NCBI GenBank assembly: GCA_009387755.1
Contig: GG697240.1
Coordinates: 250,001-314,000, forward strand
Length of the DNA: 64,000 nucleotides
Direction of reading: 5' to 3'
DNA from: Candidatus Micrarchaeum acidiphilum ARMAN-2
Lineage (GTDB): Archaea > Micrarchaeota > Micrarchaeia > Micrarchaeales > Micrarchaeaceae
Positions within the stretch are counted from its first letter, which is position 1, and the number at the start of each line of letters is the position of its first letter. Below the pieces are notes generated by a model. It did no database searches and was not told the DNA's origin. It saw nothing but the letters and a program-made list of their open reading frames with translations. The position numbers were made by a program, and so were the translations under genes. Shown here piece by piece: positions 24,534 to 32,007 of the stretch.

Positions 24534-25408
24534 CGCCTGACATATTTTTGTTTGTATTTCTTTAGGACTTTCTTTTTCATGACCAATTTGTCGAAATCTT
24601 TTTGTGGAATATAAGGGAATTTCTCCACTATTTGCGTTTTTTTGAGTACAGATACCTTTTTCCCGAAAATTTGAATTAGTTGTTCCTTGCTCAACAAATG
24701 AGAGAACATGGGCTGTTCTTTAGGATGTTTCAAGTCCCAAAATTCTATTTCAACATCATTTTCAATTATGTCTGCATGAAATATCAGTTTTGGCCGCATC
24801 ATAAAGAAATCGTATTTCAATGGATGAAGATTGCAAGGTGCAGGTTTCTCGCCCTTATCCGTCTTCATTTTGAAATTATTTACATAATAATCTGTGAAAA
24901 ATGCCTTTACATAGCTCTCTTGTGGATTTACAGTCCACGCTCTAATCCTTATATTTTCTGATTCGGAATCTTCTTTGTCAAATAAAATGAAGATTATTCT
25001 GGGAACCCTATTGAGAAGCAAATCCAATTCATCATCTGACCTTATAGGAAATATCCAATGAGAACTTGTGTCTACTTTTATATCCGTAGAACCACAGTTT
25101 GGACATTCTTTTTGCCAGAGCAGAACATTTGCTCCACAGTTGTTGCAAGACCTCAACTGGTCTGCCCTGCTACATGATTTGATTTCAGAACCATCCGCCA
25201 AATCGTCTCCTCTTGCTGCACTACCTTTTCCTTTAATTCCAGTAATCAAAGAGGCGAGATGTTGACTCGGATAGGCAAATTTACCTTGTGCAGTCTGATT
25301 GGTAATTTTAGACCATTTGACCATTGATTTCTTGGGATTTATATACAAATCAAGTATGCACTCCTTTATCAAATTATCGCTGGTTTCTAATCTCTGTGAG
25401 TTTTCCAT
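24530..25408 (-). CDS. Putative type II restriction endonuclease (PD-(D/E)xK with zinc ribbon)
   Basis: 292 residues from ATG 25408 (a GTG at 25468 would add 20). The core ARGDDLADGSEIKSC has the D...E-x-K arrangement of PD-(D/E)xK nucleases (about D68/D72, E75, K77). Next comes a zinc ribbon CNNCG...CPNCGS (about 88-105). The pairing of 'LITGIKGKGSAARG' with this Cys motif recalls the MamI-like endonuclease family; that family name is from memory and tentative. Convergent arrangement with a DNA methyltransferase is the strongest support. Its TATA box (CTTTTATAC on the minus strand, about 25452-25460) lies in the right-end iterons, so transposase binding could affect its expression. Confidence 0.68.
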   Translation of the reverse strand: MENSQRLETSDNLIKECILDLYINPKKSMVKWSKITNQTAQGKFAYPSQHLASLITGIKGKGSAARGDDLADGSEIKSCSRADQLRSCNNCGANVLLWQKECPNCGSTDIKVDTSSHWIFPIRSDDELDLLLNRVPRIIFILFDKEDSESENIRIRAWTVNPQESYVKAFFTDYYVNNFKMKTDKGEKPAPCNLHPLKYDFFMMRPKLIFHADIIENDVEIEFWDLKHPKEQPMFSHLLSKEQLIQIFGKKVSVLKKTQIVEKFPYIPQKDFDKLVMKKKVLKKYKQKYVRR

Positions 25409-25450
25409 GTCCAACGTAAATAAAACACTGGAAAGATTAATAATGGATGC

Positions 25451-25482
25451 TGTATAAAAGGTCCTCACTCTGTATAAAAAGT
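25451..25482 (+). repeat. Right subterminal iterons
   Basis: TGTATAAAAGGT at 25451 and TGTATAAAAAGT at 25471, 20 bp apart. The terminal repeat just outside holds a third copy in opposite orientation. They match the left-end iterons in sequence and spacing. Confidence 0.68.
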
Positions 25483-25486
25483 GCCT

Positions 25487-25502
25487 CTATTTATACAAAG
25501 CC
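25487..25502 (-). repeat. Right terminal inverted repeat
   Basis: CTATTTATACAAAGCC, exact reverse complement of 16753-16768, followed directly by the target duplication. Confidence 0.88.
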
Positions 25503-25511
25503 GTACAGAGT
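25503..25511 (+). repeat. Target-site duplication, right copy (GTACAGAGT)
   Basis: Identical to 16744-16752. Removing the element and one copy gives a continuous intergenic sequence between the regulator and the pelota gene. Confidence 0.88.
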
Positions 25512-25568
25512 TGCAGCCATTTGCAAGAGTTGCGCAACATCGGATAAATCGCAGTTTGGCAAAGCATT

Positions 25569-26594
25569 TCATATGCCGGCTATGTCCTTGAAAGCATGCA
25601 GCTGCTGTCCTGCCTCGTCTGAAGAATTGAAAACTTCTATGTGTATGCCTTTCTGCTCTGCTTCTGCAAGCGCCTTTTGGATTTGAGGATCGCCGAGTAC
25701 GCCGTCGTTCACTAACAGCATGCTTATGGCGTAGTTGCCGATGGCATCCGAAACGTTCTCTATGCCGTATACGTGCAAACCTATTGAAAGGTTGTGGAGG
25801 AACTTCTCCATCAGTATGAATTCGGCGCGTATCCTCTCCTTTTCCAGGAGGCTGGATGTCTTATCGCTCTTTATCAGTTCGTACACCCCAGAGCGTTCCG
25901 CGTTGCTCGTGCTTTCGAATATGAGCCTCTTATTCAGGGTCTTTTCAATGCCCTTTGATTGCATGTACTTCTGTACGTCGTCCTTTGTGAAGCCCGGCCC
26001 TGCGACTATTACGGTGTCCACAGCCATGTCCTTTATTTCGTTTACGATCGCATCAAAATACTTGTTAAGCTGCTCCTGAAAGTCCTTCTGGGACATTTTC
26101 TTGCTCAGGTTGCTGTATATCTCGTTCCTGAACTCTATGCCGTAGGCAAGCAGGTATGCCGGCAGAGCCTTCTCGTCGTCCACAGCTATTATTCCGAGCA
26201 ACGGCCGTCTGGATTCGGATACCGCATTCCTTACAACGCTGAGCAGGTAGTCGGGCCATTTCAGCTTTATTATGTCGATTACGTCCCCGGCCGCGACATT
26301 TATTGTGTGGTAGCTGCCCAGCCTTATGTATTCCAGCGGGCTTCCGTCCACTATCTTTCCTGCGATTCTCAGCCTCTGCGCGGTCTTGTCGAGCTCGGTT
26401 TTTTCGACAACAACAGTGACCATTACGTCCTTGAGTTCGCCGACATCCGACTCGTTTGCCTTGAAGCGCCTCACAGACTTCGACTTTACGGCATCGCCGC
26501 TGAATATGACCCTTTGAAGCGACCAGAGGTCCTCGAATATTTCGACTTTTACCTTTAGGAGGTTTTCATTCTGGTAAAATTTCAGGATTTTCAT
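25569..26594 (-). CDS. pelA: Pelota (aPelota), no-go mRNA surveillance factor
   Basis: 341 residues, full length for archaeal pelota. The N-terminal Sm-like domain (EDLWSLQRVIFSGDAVKSKS... VTVVVEKTELD) and the two eRF1-like domains (VIVAGPGFTKDDVQKYMQ, then YAISMLLVNDGVLGDPQIQK) are recognisable. It lacks the GGQ motif of eRF1, as expected. With aEF1A/ABCE1 it releases stalled ribosomes. The mobile element inserted 58 bp beyond its stop codon without touching it. Confidence 0.95.
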   Translation of the reverse strand: MKILKFYQNENLLKVKVEIFEDLWSLQRVIFSGDAVKSKSVRRFKANESDVGELKDVMVTVVVEKTELDKTAQRLRIAGKIVDGSPLEYIRLGSYHTINVAAGDVIDIIKLKWPDYLLSVVRNAVSESRRPLLGIIAVDDEKALPAYLLAYGIEFRNEIYSNLSKKMSQKDFQEQLNKYFDAIVNEIKDMAVDTVIVAGPGFTKDDVQKYMQSKGIEKTLNKRLIFESTSNAERSGVYELIKSDKTSSLLEKERIRAEFILMEKFLHNLSIGLHVYGIENVSDAIGNYAISMLLVNDGVLGDPQIQKALAEAEQKGIHIEVFNSSDEAGQQLHAFKDIAGI

Positions 26595-26678
26595 TGATTA
26601 CGCTTTTATTTGTTGCCTATTTAAATATTATTCGATTTTGCACCAACTTGCCACAGATGCCTGGTCGCGGTTTTTGAA

Positions 26679-27326
26679 ATGCTGCTACAATATATTGTAT
26701 ACATCGCGCTTGGAAGCATACTTAACAACACTTATTCTTTGATATACGGCCTGATAGCAGAATATGGCTACCTCGCGGTCTTTGCGCTTATGCTTCTTGA
26801 GAATTCGTCTGTTCCTGTGCCGAGCGAGATAATACTTCCGCTGGCGGGCTTTTTCGCAGCAAAGGAACCTGCAAGCTTCAATTTTTACATTGCGCTTGTT
26901 GCGGCCCTGCTCGGGAGCCTGTCAGGCCTGGCTATAGACTACTTTATAGGCTATTACCTCGGCAAGGACGTTGTCTACAGGCATCTTGCACTGTTCCACA
27001 TAAGCAAGAAGACCCTGGACGATTTCGACTTGTGGTTCAATAAAAATGCGGTACCTGCAATACTTGTCACCAGGCTTATTCCAGTAGTAAGGACCGTCAT
27101 GAGCTTTCCGGCAGGGTTTGCGAAGATGCCGAAAAGGAAGTTTTTCTCTTACTCCATGCTCGGATCAGGCATATACGATTTCATATTGATGCTGTTCGGG
27201 TTTGAGGCGTTGCCTTCGAACAACGCCCTGCTGATAATGGCCTCAGTTGGAATTTTAATAATATTTTTCTATATAGTATACGCTGAGGTCAAAAAAAGCA
27301 TACGCAGATCAAGGGAAACTCCATAG
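26679..27326 (+). CDS. DedA-family membrane protein
   Basis: 215 residues with about five hydrophobic spans. The DedA signatures ENSSVPVPSEIILPLAGFFA (about residues 44-63) and TRLIPVVRTVMSFPAGFAKM (about 127-146, with the two conserved Arg) are clear. DedA/VTT proteins are involved in lipid scrambling and membrane homeostasis. Basic C-terminal tail (KKSIRRSRE). It is 11 bp upstream of the glycosyltransferase at 27338, so the two form an operon, suggesting envelope glycolipid work. Confidence 0.9.
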   Translation: MLLQYIVYIALGSILNNTYSLIYGLIAEYGYLAVFALMLLENSSVPVPSEIILPLAGFFAAKEPASFNFYIALVAALLGSLSGLAIDYFIGYYLGKDVVYRHLALFHISKKTLDDFDLWFNKNAVPAILVTRLIPVVRTVMSFPAGFAKMPKRKFFSYSMLGSGIYDFILMLFGFEALPSNNALLIMASVGILIIFFYIVYAEVKKSIRRSRETP

Positions 27327-27337
27327 GGGTATAAGCA

Positions 27338-28531
27338 ATGAAAAAAGTTCTGATGATGGAGTCGGGATCGTTCAAGACCATAGGCGGCGCGGCAAACGAT
27401 ACCTTCGAGCTTTACAAATACCTAAGGGCCAGGGGCGGTTTTGACGTGGAGCTTTTTGGCGACTTTTCGAAGTTCGGCTACGACGGGGCTCTGAAGCTGG
27501 AGGATCTAGAATCCAAAAAATTTGACGTGGTTATCCTGAATTCGATAAGGGATGTGGCTATAGCAGAAAGGTATGTCCTGCACGATAAAGGCATTAAAAC
27601 AGTGTACGTAGACCGAGGGGACGCTGTAACGCACTATTCGAAGGCGCTGATGAAAAGGGCCGTGGCAAAGGTTCCAAGCGTGATGGGCAGGCTTAATAAA
27701 CCCGAATATTTCGACTCTAAGGCTTCGAAGCTTGCGCATAGTTCCAATTCAAAGCTTGCAAGAAACGTAAGGGACTATGTGTCCAAGTCGTACAATATAT
27801 ACCTGCTCGGCAGGATGAAAAGGTGGCTTACATGCTATGTCGCAATAAACGCCGAACAGATAGACCTCGCAAAGGCGTTTTTCAAGAATAGTGCTACCAT
27901 AGAGTACATACCGATAGCACCGCATGAAAAGTTTAAGAAGCTTGAAATTGACAGGGACTTTTCCGGCGCGCTGCACGTTGGCAGGCTGGAGGAGACCCAG
28001 AAAAACGTGAGCTTCCTGATAAAGGGGATAAAGAAGGTGACAGACGCCCACAGCGAGCTCCGCGGAAAGGAAATCCTTAGGATAATAGGCGAGGGGCCTG
28101 ACGAAGCGTATTACAAAAACCTAACAGACAGCCTTGGGCTGTCAAGATGCATAAGCTTTTCGGGCTTCAAATCCGAAGGTGCGCTGGTAAATGCGTACAA
28201 CAATTGCGGCTTTTTCGTCTCCTGCTCCAGGTGGGAGAGCTTCTCCAGAGTCTTTATAGAGGCCATGGCTTGCGGCACTCCGGTCCTGGCAAATACTAAT
28301 AACGACAAAATAATAAGCTATAACCCCAAAAAATATGTAGTGATGGACGGTGAGACTGGCCTGGTTTACAGGTTTGGGGACATTGGAGACTTTTCGGAAA
28401 AGTTTTACAGGCTTTATTCTGACAGGCGGTTGCGTGAAAGCCTTGCGAGGAATGCGTATTCCTATGCAACGAAGGAATTCAGCATAGAGAAGACCTATGG
28501 CAGGTACTATGAGATTGTATCAAGGCTGTAG
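27338..28531 (+). CDS. Glycosyltransferase, GT4-like
   Basis: 397 residues, GT-B fold. The C-terminal donor domain has ALHVGRLEETQKNVSFLIKG and the E-x7-E motif in SRWESFSRVFIEAMACGTPV. The N-terminus begins KKVLMMESGSFKTIGGAAND. Probably cytoplasmic, adding sugars to envelope lipid or polysaccharide. Second enzyme of an operon with DedA; its stop abuts the convergent potassium-channel gene. It is not closely similar by eye to the GT at 14899 outside the family motifs. Donor and acceptor unknown. Confidence 0.88.
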   Translation: MKKVLMMESGSFKTIGGAANDTFELYKYLRARGGFDVELFGDFSKFGYDGALKLEDLESKKFDVVILNSIRDVAIAERYVLHDKGIKTVYVDRGDAVTHYSKALMKRAVAKVPSVMGRLNKPEYFDSKASKLAHSSNSKLARNVRDYVSKSYNIYLLGRMKRWLTCYVAINAEQIDLAKAFFKNSATIEYIPIAPHEKFKKLEIDRDFSGALHVGRLEETQKNVSFLIKGIKKVTDAHSELRGKEILRIIGEGPDEAYYKNLTDSLGLSRCISFSGFKSEGALVNAYNNCGFFVSCSRWESFSRVFIEAMACGTPVLANTNNDKIISYNPKKYVVMDGETGLVYRFGDIGDFSEKFYRLYSDRRLRESLARNAYSYATKEFSIEKTYGRYYEIVSRL

Positions 28532-29269
28532 CTATATCTTTACCATTATGTCCTTCGCCACTATCTTGTTCGGATTTATTATGAACTCGTTGGGTACCCT
28601 GCCAAGCTCGCTGAGATGACGTTCTACATCGTCATTTTGGGCTATGACGAAGGTTTTCACATTTTTTGCAAGGTTGTTTACTATGAGAAAAGTGTAAACT
28701 GTAAGCGATGGATCTCCTAAGTCTATTACTACGCCTTTTGACCTTCCGATTACGAATTCGGCAAGATCGGATTCTGAAGTTGTGTCTGCAACGAAGGCGC
28801 GGTAGCCCGCGTCCTTTAATTTGTCTGCATCGGTTTTGTTCGCGGTAATTATGACAAAGCTCTTGCTCAGCTTTCGCATCTTTTCGGCCAGGGATTTATT
28901 GACATCCCCTGTTCCTATCAGCAGTATGTGGTTCTTCAAAAACCTTTTTTCTATTGATGATATCCTTCCAGTAAGTTTTTCTACTCTTTGATTCATGAAT
29001 TCACCAGATATTATGGTAATCGCTCCGAGGAAGACTCCCAACCCCGAAACTATCAATATGATTGTGAATATCTTTGCCAGGCTAGTTACAGGAACTATGT
29101 CGCCGTAGCCCACAGTGGACAGCGTGGTTATTGTGAAGTATACAGCATTTAAAAGGTCCATTTTCTGGCTGAAGCCGCCGTCCCTGCCGAGAAGGTAGGC
29201 TCCTGCAACGCCAAACAGTACCACCAGAAGCATCAATACCCCGTACGACAAAACCCTTACAGACACCAT
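28532..29269 (-). CDS. Potassium channel with cytoplasmic RCK/TrkA-N domain
   Basis: 245 residues. Two membrane helices (about 7-27 and 68-90) flank a pore loop with the K+ selectivity filter TVGYGD (52-57). The cytoplasmic part (about 110-245) is a Rossmann RCK-N domain (ILLIGTGDVNKSLAEKM...), with the dinucleotide-binding GxGxxxxS pattern, but there is no RCK-C domain. This resembles a minimal MthK-like channel. It would control membrane potential or potassium balance in response to a ligand. It is convergent with the GT gene without a gap. Confidence 0.92.
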   Translation of the reverse strand: MVSVRVLSYGVLMLLVVLFGVAGAYLLGRDGGFSQKMDLLNAVYFTITTLSTVGYGDIVPVTSLAKIFTIILIVSGLGVFLGAITIISGEFMNQRVEKLTGRISSIEKRFLKNHILLIGTGDVNKSLAEKMRKLSKSFVIITANKTDADKLKDAGYRAFVADTTSESDLAEFVIGRSKGVVIDLGDPSLTVYTFLIVNNLAKNVKTFVIAQNDDVERHLSELGRVPNEFIINPNKIVAKDIMVKI

Positions 29270-29337
29270 CCGCCATCGACCTTTCGCTTATGCATGTTAA
29301 TTCAAAGTTACAAACTTTATAGTTTTTGTACCGTCCG

Positions 29338-30273
29338 TCAGGTCATGATGGTGCTTTCCGAGTCCATAAAGTCAGATACAGCACCCAAGTACTTGCCGGT
29401 GTCCTTTAGCTTTGATATGACTATTTCCGGCTTTCGGTTTACTACGTATTTGTCTACGTGCTTTAGTATTGGAGTCAGAACTTCTTTAGGATACTTGTGT
29501 GTCGCTTGGCCTCCCAGTATAACTATTTCAGGATCATAGGCGTTTATCACGTTTGCTATCCCTATAGCATTGAGGCGACCTATGTCTTCATTTACTATGT
29601 CTTTGGCCACGGAATCGCTTCTGGACATCGAATAGAGTTTGGCAGCAGTAATGCTTTTGCTATTTTTTAGTCTTGAATCTCTTTCTAAGTATTTTGTTTT
29701 CAGCAGCAGCCTTATGTATTGCGGGATGCCGAATTCGGAGCAGTACGCAATCCAGTGCCCGGTGCATCCGCACGTGCACTTTAGCCCGCCCTCTGAGCTC
29801 ACGTTTATATGCCCGACTTCATGTGCGTTGCCGTCCTTTCCGAACAGGACGTGATCATTCGCTATGATTCCGCCACGTATTATGGTGCCGAAAGTAACGT
29901 ATACTAAATTCCTGTAGTGCATGCCGGTGCCGAACAGCTTTTCCCCAATGGCCGAGGCGACCGACAAGTTGTACAGCGACACAGGAACCTTGTATCTCTT
30001 CTCGAGTATTTCGGCGATATTGAGGTTTCTTATCTTGTTTGCCGTCGAGTATTCTATCACACCTACGTTTTGGTTCATGACGCCTCCGGCTGCCACCCCT
30101 ATGCCTTCGAAATTGCGCATCTTATCCAGAACGCCGAATATGCTGGACTTTATTGTCTCGTTTGATATTTCTACTCCCTTATTGAAGATTATCCTGGCGG
30201 ATTTTTTATCGGAATCCACCATGGCTATCATCAACCTTTTTGCGCCTATTACTATGCTTACCAGATCTGACAT
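29338..30273 (-). CDS. ROK-family protein lacking catalytic Asp
   Basis: 311 residues from ATG 30273, eight bases after the upstream stop; a longer frame to 30342 overlaps that gene. The ROK architecture is complete: GIGVAAGGVMNQNVGVIEY, VYVTFGTIIRGGIIANDHVL, the zinc site AHEVGHINV...KCTCGCTGHW, and a C-terminal DPEIVILGG. Two usual kinase motifs are altered: the N-terminal DxGGT reads IVIGAK, and the catalytic 'ND.N' reads YNLSVASAIGE (Asp replaced by Leu). It is therefore probably not a sugar kinase, and may be a binding or regulatory protein. It forms an operon with the PH/zinc-ribbon gene. Confidence 0.82.
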   Translation of the reverse strand: MSDLVSIVIGAKRLMIAMVDSDKKSARIIFNKGVEISNETIKSSIFGVLDKMRNFEGIGVAAGGVMNQNVGVIEYSTANKIRNLNIAEILEKRYKVPVSLYNLSVASAIGEKLFGTGMHYRNLVYVTFGTIIRGGIIANDHVLFGKDGNAHEVGHINVSSEGGLKCTCGCTGHWIAYCSEFGIPQYIRLLLKTKYLERDSRLKNSKSITAAKLYSMSRSDSVAKDIVNEDIGRLNAIGIANVINAYDPEIVILGGQATHKYPKEVLTPILKHVDKYVVNRKPEIVISKLKDTGKYLGAVSDFMDSESTIMT

Positions 30274-30281
30274 TGCCACCA

Positions 30282-30800
30282 CTATAGTTTTGCTCCGCAG
30301 TTCGAGCAGTATTTCTCGGATAAGTCGTTTTTGGTGCCGCACTGGCGGCAGTATATGTATGCGCCGGTTGCCGAAGAGGAGAGCTGTGCCTGTGAGTTTG
30401 GCTGGTGGGGCCCGGCCTGCGGAGTTATAACCTTGTTTAAATAGTTGAATATCAATTTTGCGTCATTGTATCGCAAGCCGTCAATTCTTTGCAGCAGCTC
30501 AGATGAATTGTAGGCCCAAGTTGAAAGCATTATGGCATTTGAGGCGATTCCATGCACTATGGTTACACTGAATATGTTGTTAAAGGATATGAACTCGTGG
30601 GAGACCCTAAGGCCCATCTCCTGCCTCTTGCTTATTATTATGCGCTTGTTAGTGATGACTATGGTTTTGGGATCAAGCAGGGCCCCGCCGAACCCGACGC
30701 GCTTTTGCATTGCTACGATTTCGACCTTTTCCCCTTCGTCTAATATCTCCTGTATGCTTTTGGATATATTCACAGTTTCGGTACCGTCGGTGCCCGGCAT
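30282..30800 (-). CDS. PH-like domain protein with C-terminal zinc ribbon
   Basis: 172 residues. The N-terminal two-thirds (VEIVAMQKRVGFGGALLDPK... IVITNKRIIISKRQ ... FISFNNIFSVTI) is a bacterial-type PH-like (bPH_2) beta domain. A Gln/Ser-rich linker leads to a zinc ribbon YCRQCGT...YCSNCGAKL at the C-terminus. Probably cytoplasmic, perhaps membrane-linked or scaffolding. It precedes the ROK gene by eight bases and is co-transcribed with it. Precise role unknown. Confidence 0.75.
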   Translation of the reverse strand: MPGTDGTETVNISKSIQEILDEGEKVEIVAMQKRVGFGGALLDPKTIVITNKRIIISKRQEMGLRVSHEFISFNNIFSVTIVHGIASNAIMLSTWAYNSSELLQRIDGLRYNDAKLIFNYLNKVITPQAGPHQPNSQAQLSSSATGAYIYCRQCGTKNDLSEKYCSNCGAKL

Positions 30801-31013
30801 AATTTTATAAGGTTAAATAAAGCTTATATCCCTTTCCGTGCAGGTACTGCTGAGGCGTATTGCGAGCGGGGAATGGTTATTTTTAATTTTGAGAGGCGGT
30901 TTCCTGCATAGATAGTCCGCGCCAGACTTTATCTTCTCCTCCGGATCCGGCTTGCGGGTGCCTGAAACGTCTCGTCGCCTTCTTGCGATACAATTCCAGT
31001 TCAACGTGTGGTT
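30801..31013. other. Intergenic region, nothing assigned
   Basis: 213 bp between two minus-strand genes. It holds a self-complementary CCGGATCCGG (about 30951) and a minus-strand TATA-like GATATAAGC near 30825 that could serve the PH/zinc-ribbon gene. Short open frames exist on the minus strand, but their codons show no protein-like pattern. No known RNA is recognisable. Confidence 0.35.
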
Positions 31014-31883
31014 TCAGAACAAGGCCAGGACGGTGGCCGCGACCACCATCACCACAAAGCCTGCCCACTGAATCAGCTGCAACCTGTCCTTGTATAAGAG
31101 CCTTCCTATCAACGCTATGAATATGGGGCTTGTGGCTATTATGCCTCCGCCAATTGTAATGAAATTGGTAGTGCTGACGAAACCCATTGCATCATTTCCT
31201 ATTGCGTCGATAATGCCTAGGAAAGCTGCGAGCAGGATGGGAGTGCTGAAAAGGTAGGCGACAGGGTGTTTGCTTGGACGCGCATTGATCCGGCGCCTCC
31301 CAGAAAAAACCGAAAAAAATAGGATCACAGATATGGCGGCCATGGCCCTTGCTATGAGCAACGGCAGGGCAAAATTTCCATTTGAGTGCATTACGGATAT
31401 TATTAGAATCCAGAAAATGCCCCATGATATATTGGCAAGGACGGCGTATAGCAGGCGGATGTTTAATCTTAGGTTTCCGCCGGCCATTACAAGTAGCGCG
31501 CCCAGGAATATCGCTATTATTAGGATAGTGTTTGTAGTACTTACTTTCTCGCCAAGGTCAAGTATGCCGAAAATTATTATTATGGCAGGGTATATCTCGT
31601 TTAGGGCGTAGGTTGTAGTTACATTCTCGGTTGACACTGACTTGTAAACCAGCATGAATCCAGCGCCCAAGAATATACCGCTTAGAGCAGAAATGAGAAT
31701 TTCGGCATTTGTCATGTGCACAGGATAGAATGCTGCAGCGATGGCAAGAGGCAGCAGACCGACCACGAGGGCTATTGAATTGGTCCTGCTTATTCCGAGC
31801 TTGGCTACTGGCTTCTTTGAGAGCGCGTCCTCAATACCCCAAAGCAGTGATGCGAGGAATGCAGCCATTATCGCGTATTGCAA
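31014..31883 (-). CDS. EamA/DMT-family transporter
   Basis: 289 residues with ten hydrophobic spans in two five-helix halves, the standard EamA layout. N-terminus MQYAIMAAFLASLLWGIEDAL, GAGFMLVYKSVSTENVTTTYAL and the second-half counterpart FVSTTNFITIGGGIIATSPIFIA are typical. Probably exports or imports a small metabolite; the substrate cannot be predicted. It is divergent from the AN1/CAP-like gene by about 125 bp. Confidence 0.85.
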   Translation of the reverse strand: MQYAIMAAFLASLLWGIEDALSKKPVAKLGISRTNSIALVVGLLPLAIAAAFYPVHMTNAEILISALSGIFLGAGFMLVYKSVSTENVTTTYALNEIYPAIIIIFGILDLGEKVSTTNTILIIAIFLGALLVMAGGNLRLNIRLLYAVLANISWGIFWILIISVMHSNGNFALPLLIARAMAAISVILFFSVFSGRRRINARPSKHPVAYLFSTPILLAAFLGIIDAIGNDAMGFVSTTNFITIGGGIIATSPIFIALIGRLLYKDRLQLIQWAGFVVMVVAATVLALF

Positions 31884-32007
31884 AAGGTACGTTGCTATCG
31901 CCCGGCACTATCTGTGCAAGTGATATTTTGCATTGCAATTTATAAAATGAGCGAAACTTAAATCGCAAGGGTAAGTATTTATTTTGATAACAGGCAAAAT
32001 TGGAAGT

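Larger units (their letters stand above)
16753..25502. mobile_element. Composite IS4-like transposon with SWIM transposase, AAA/DUF4143 ATPase, R-M pair and cargo
   Basis: An 8,750-bp element bounded by 16-bp perfect inverted repeats (GGCTTTGTATAAATAG and its complement) and a 9-bp target duplication. Subterminal iterons lie inside both ends. Gene order: ATPase (-), transposase stub (+), small cargo genes (+), ATPase stub (-), full transposase (+), DNA methyltransferase (+), putative restriction endonuclease (-). A third, internal right-end repeat at 18659-18685 shows that two element copies are merged. Flanking host genes are the winged-helix regulator and pelA, 58 bp beyond the right target duplication. 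ATPase, transposase and R-M genes look AT-richer than neighbouring core genes. Boundaries are directly visible; mobility of the whole unit is inferred. Confidence 0.88.

Noticed and set aside
30813..31004. Minus-strand ORFs or a structured RNA in the 30.8-31.0 kb gap
   Set aside because: No protein-like composition and no recognisable RNA fold beyond a short palindrome.
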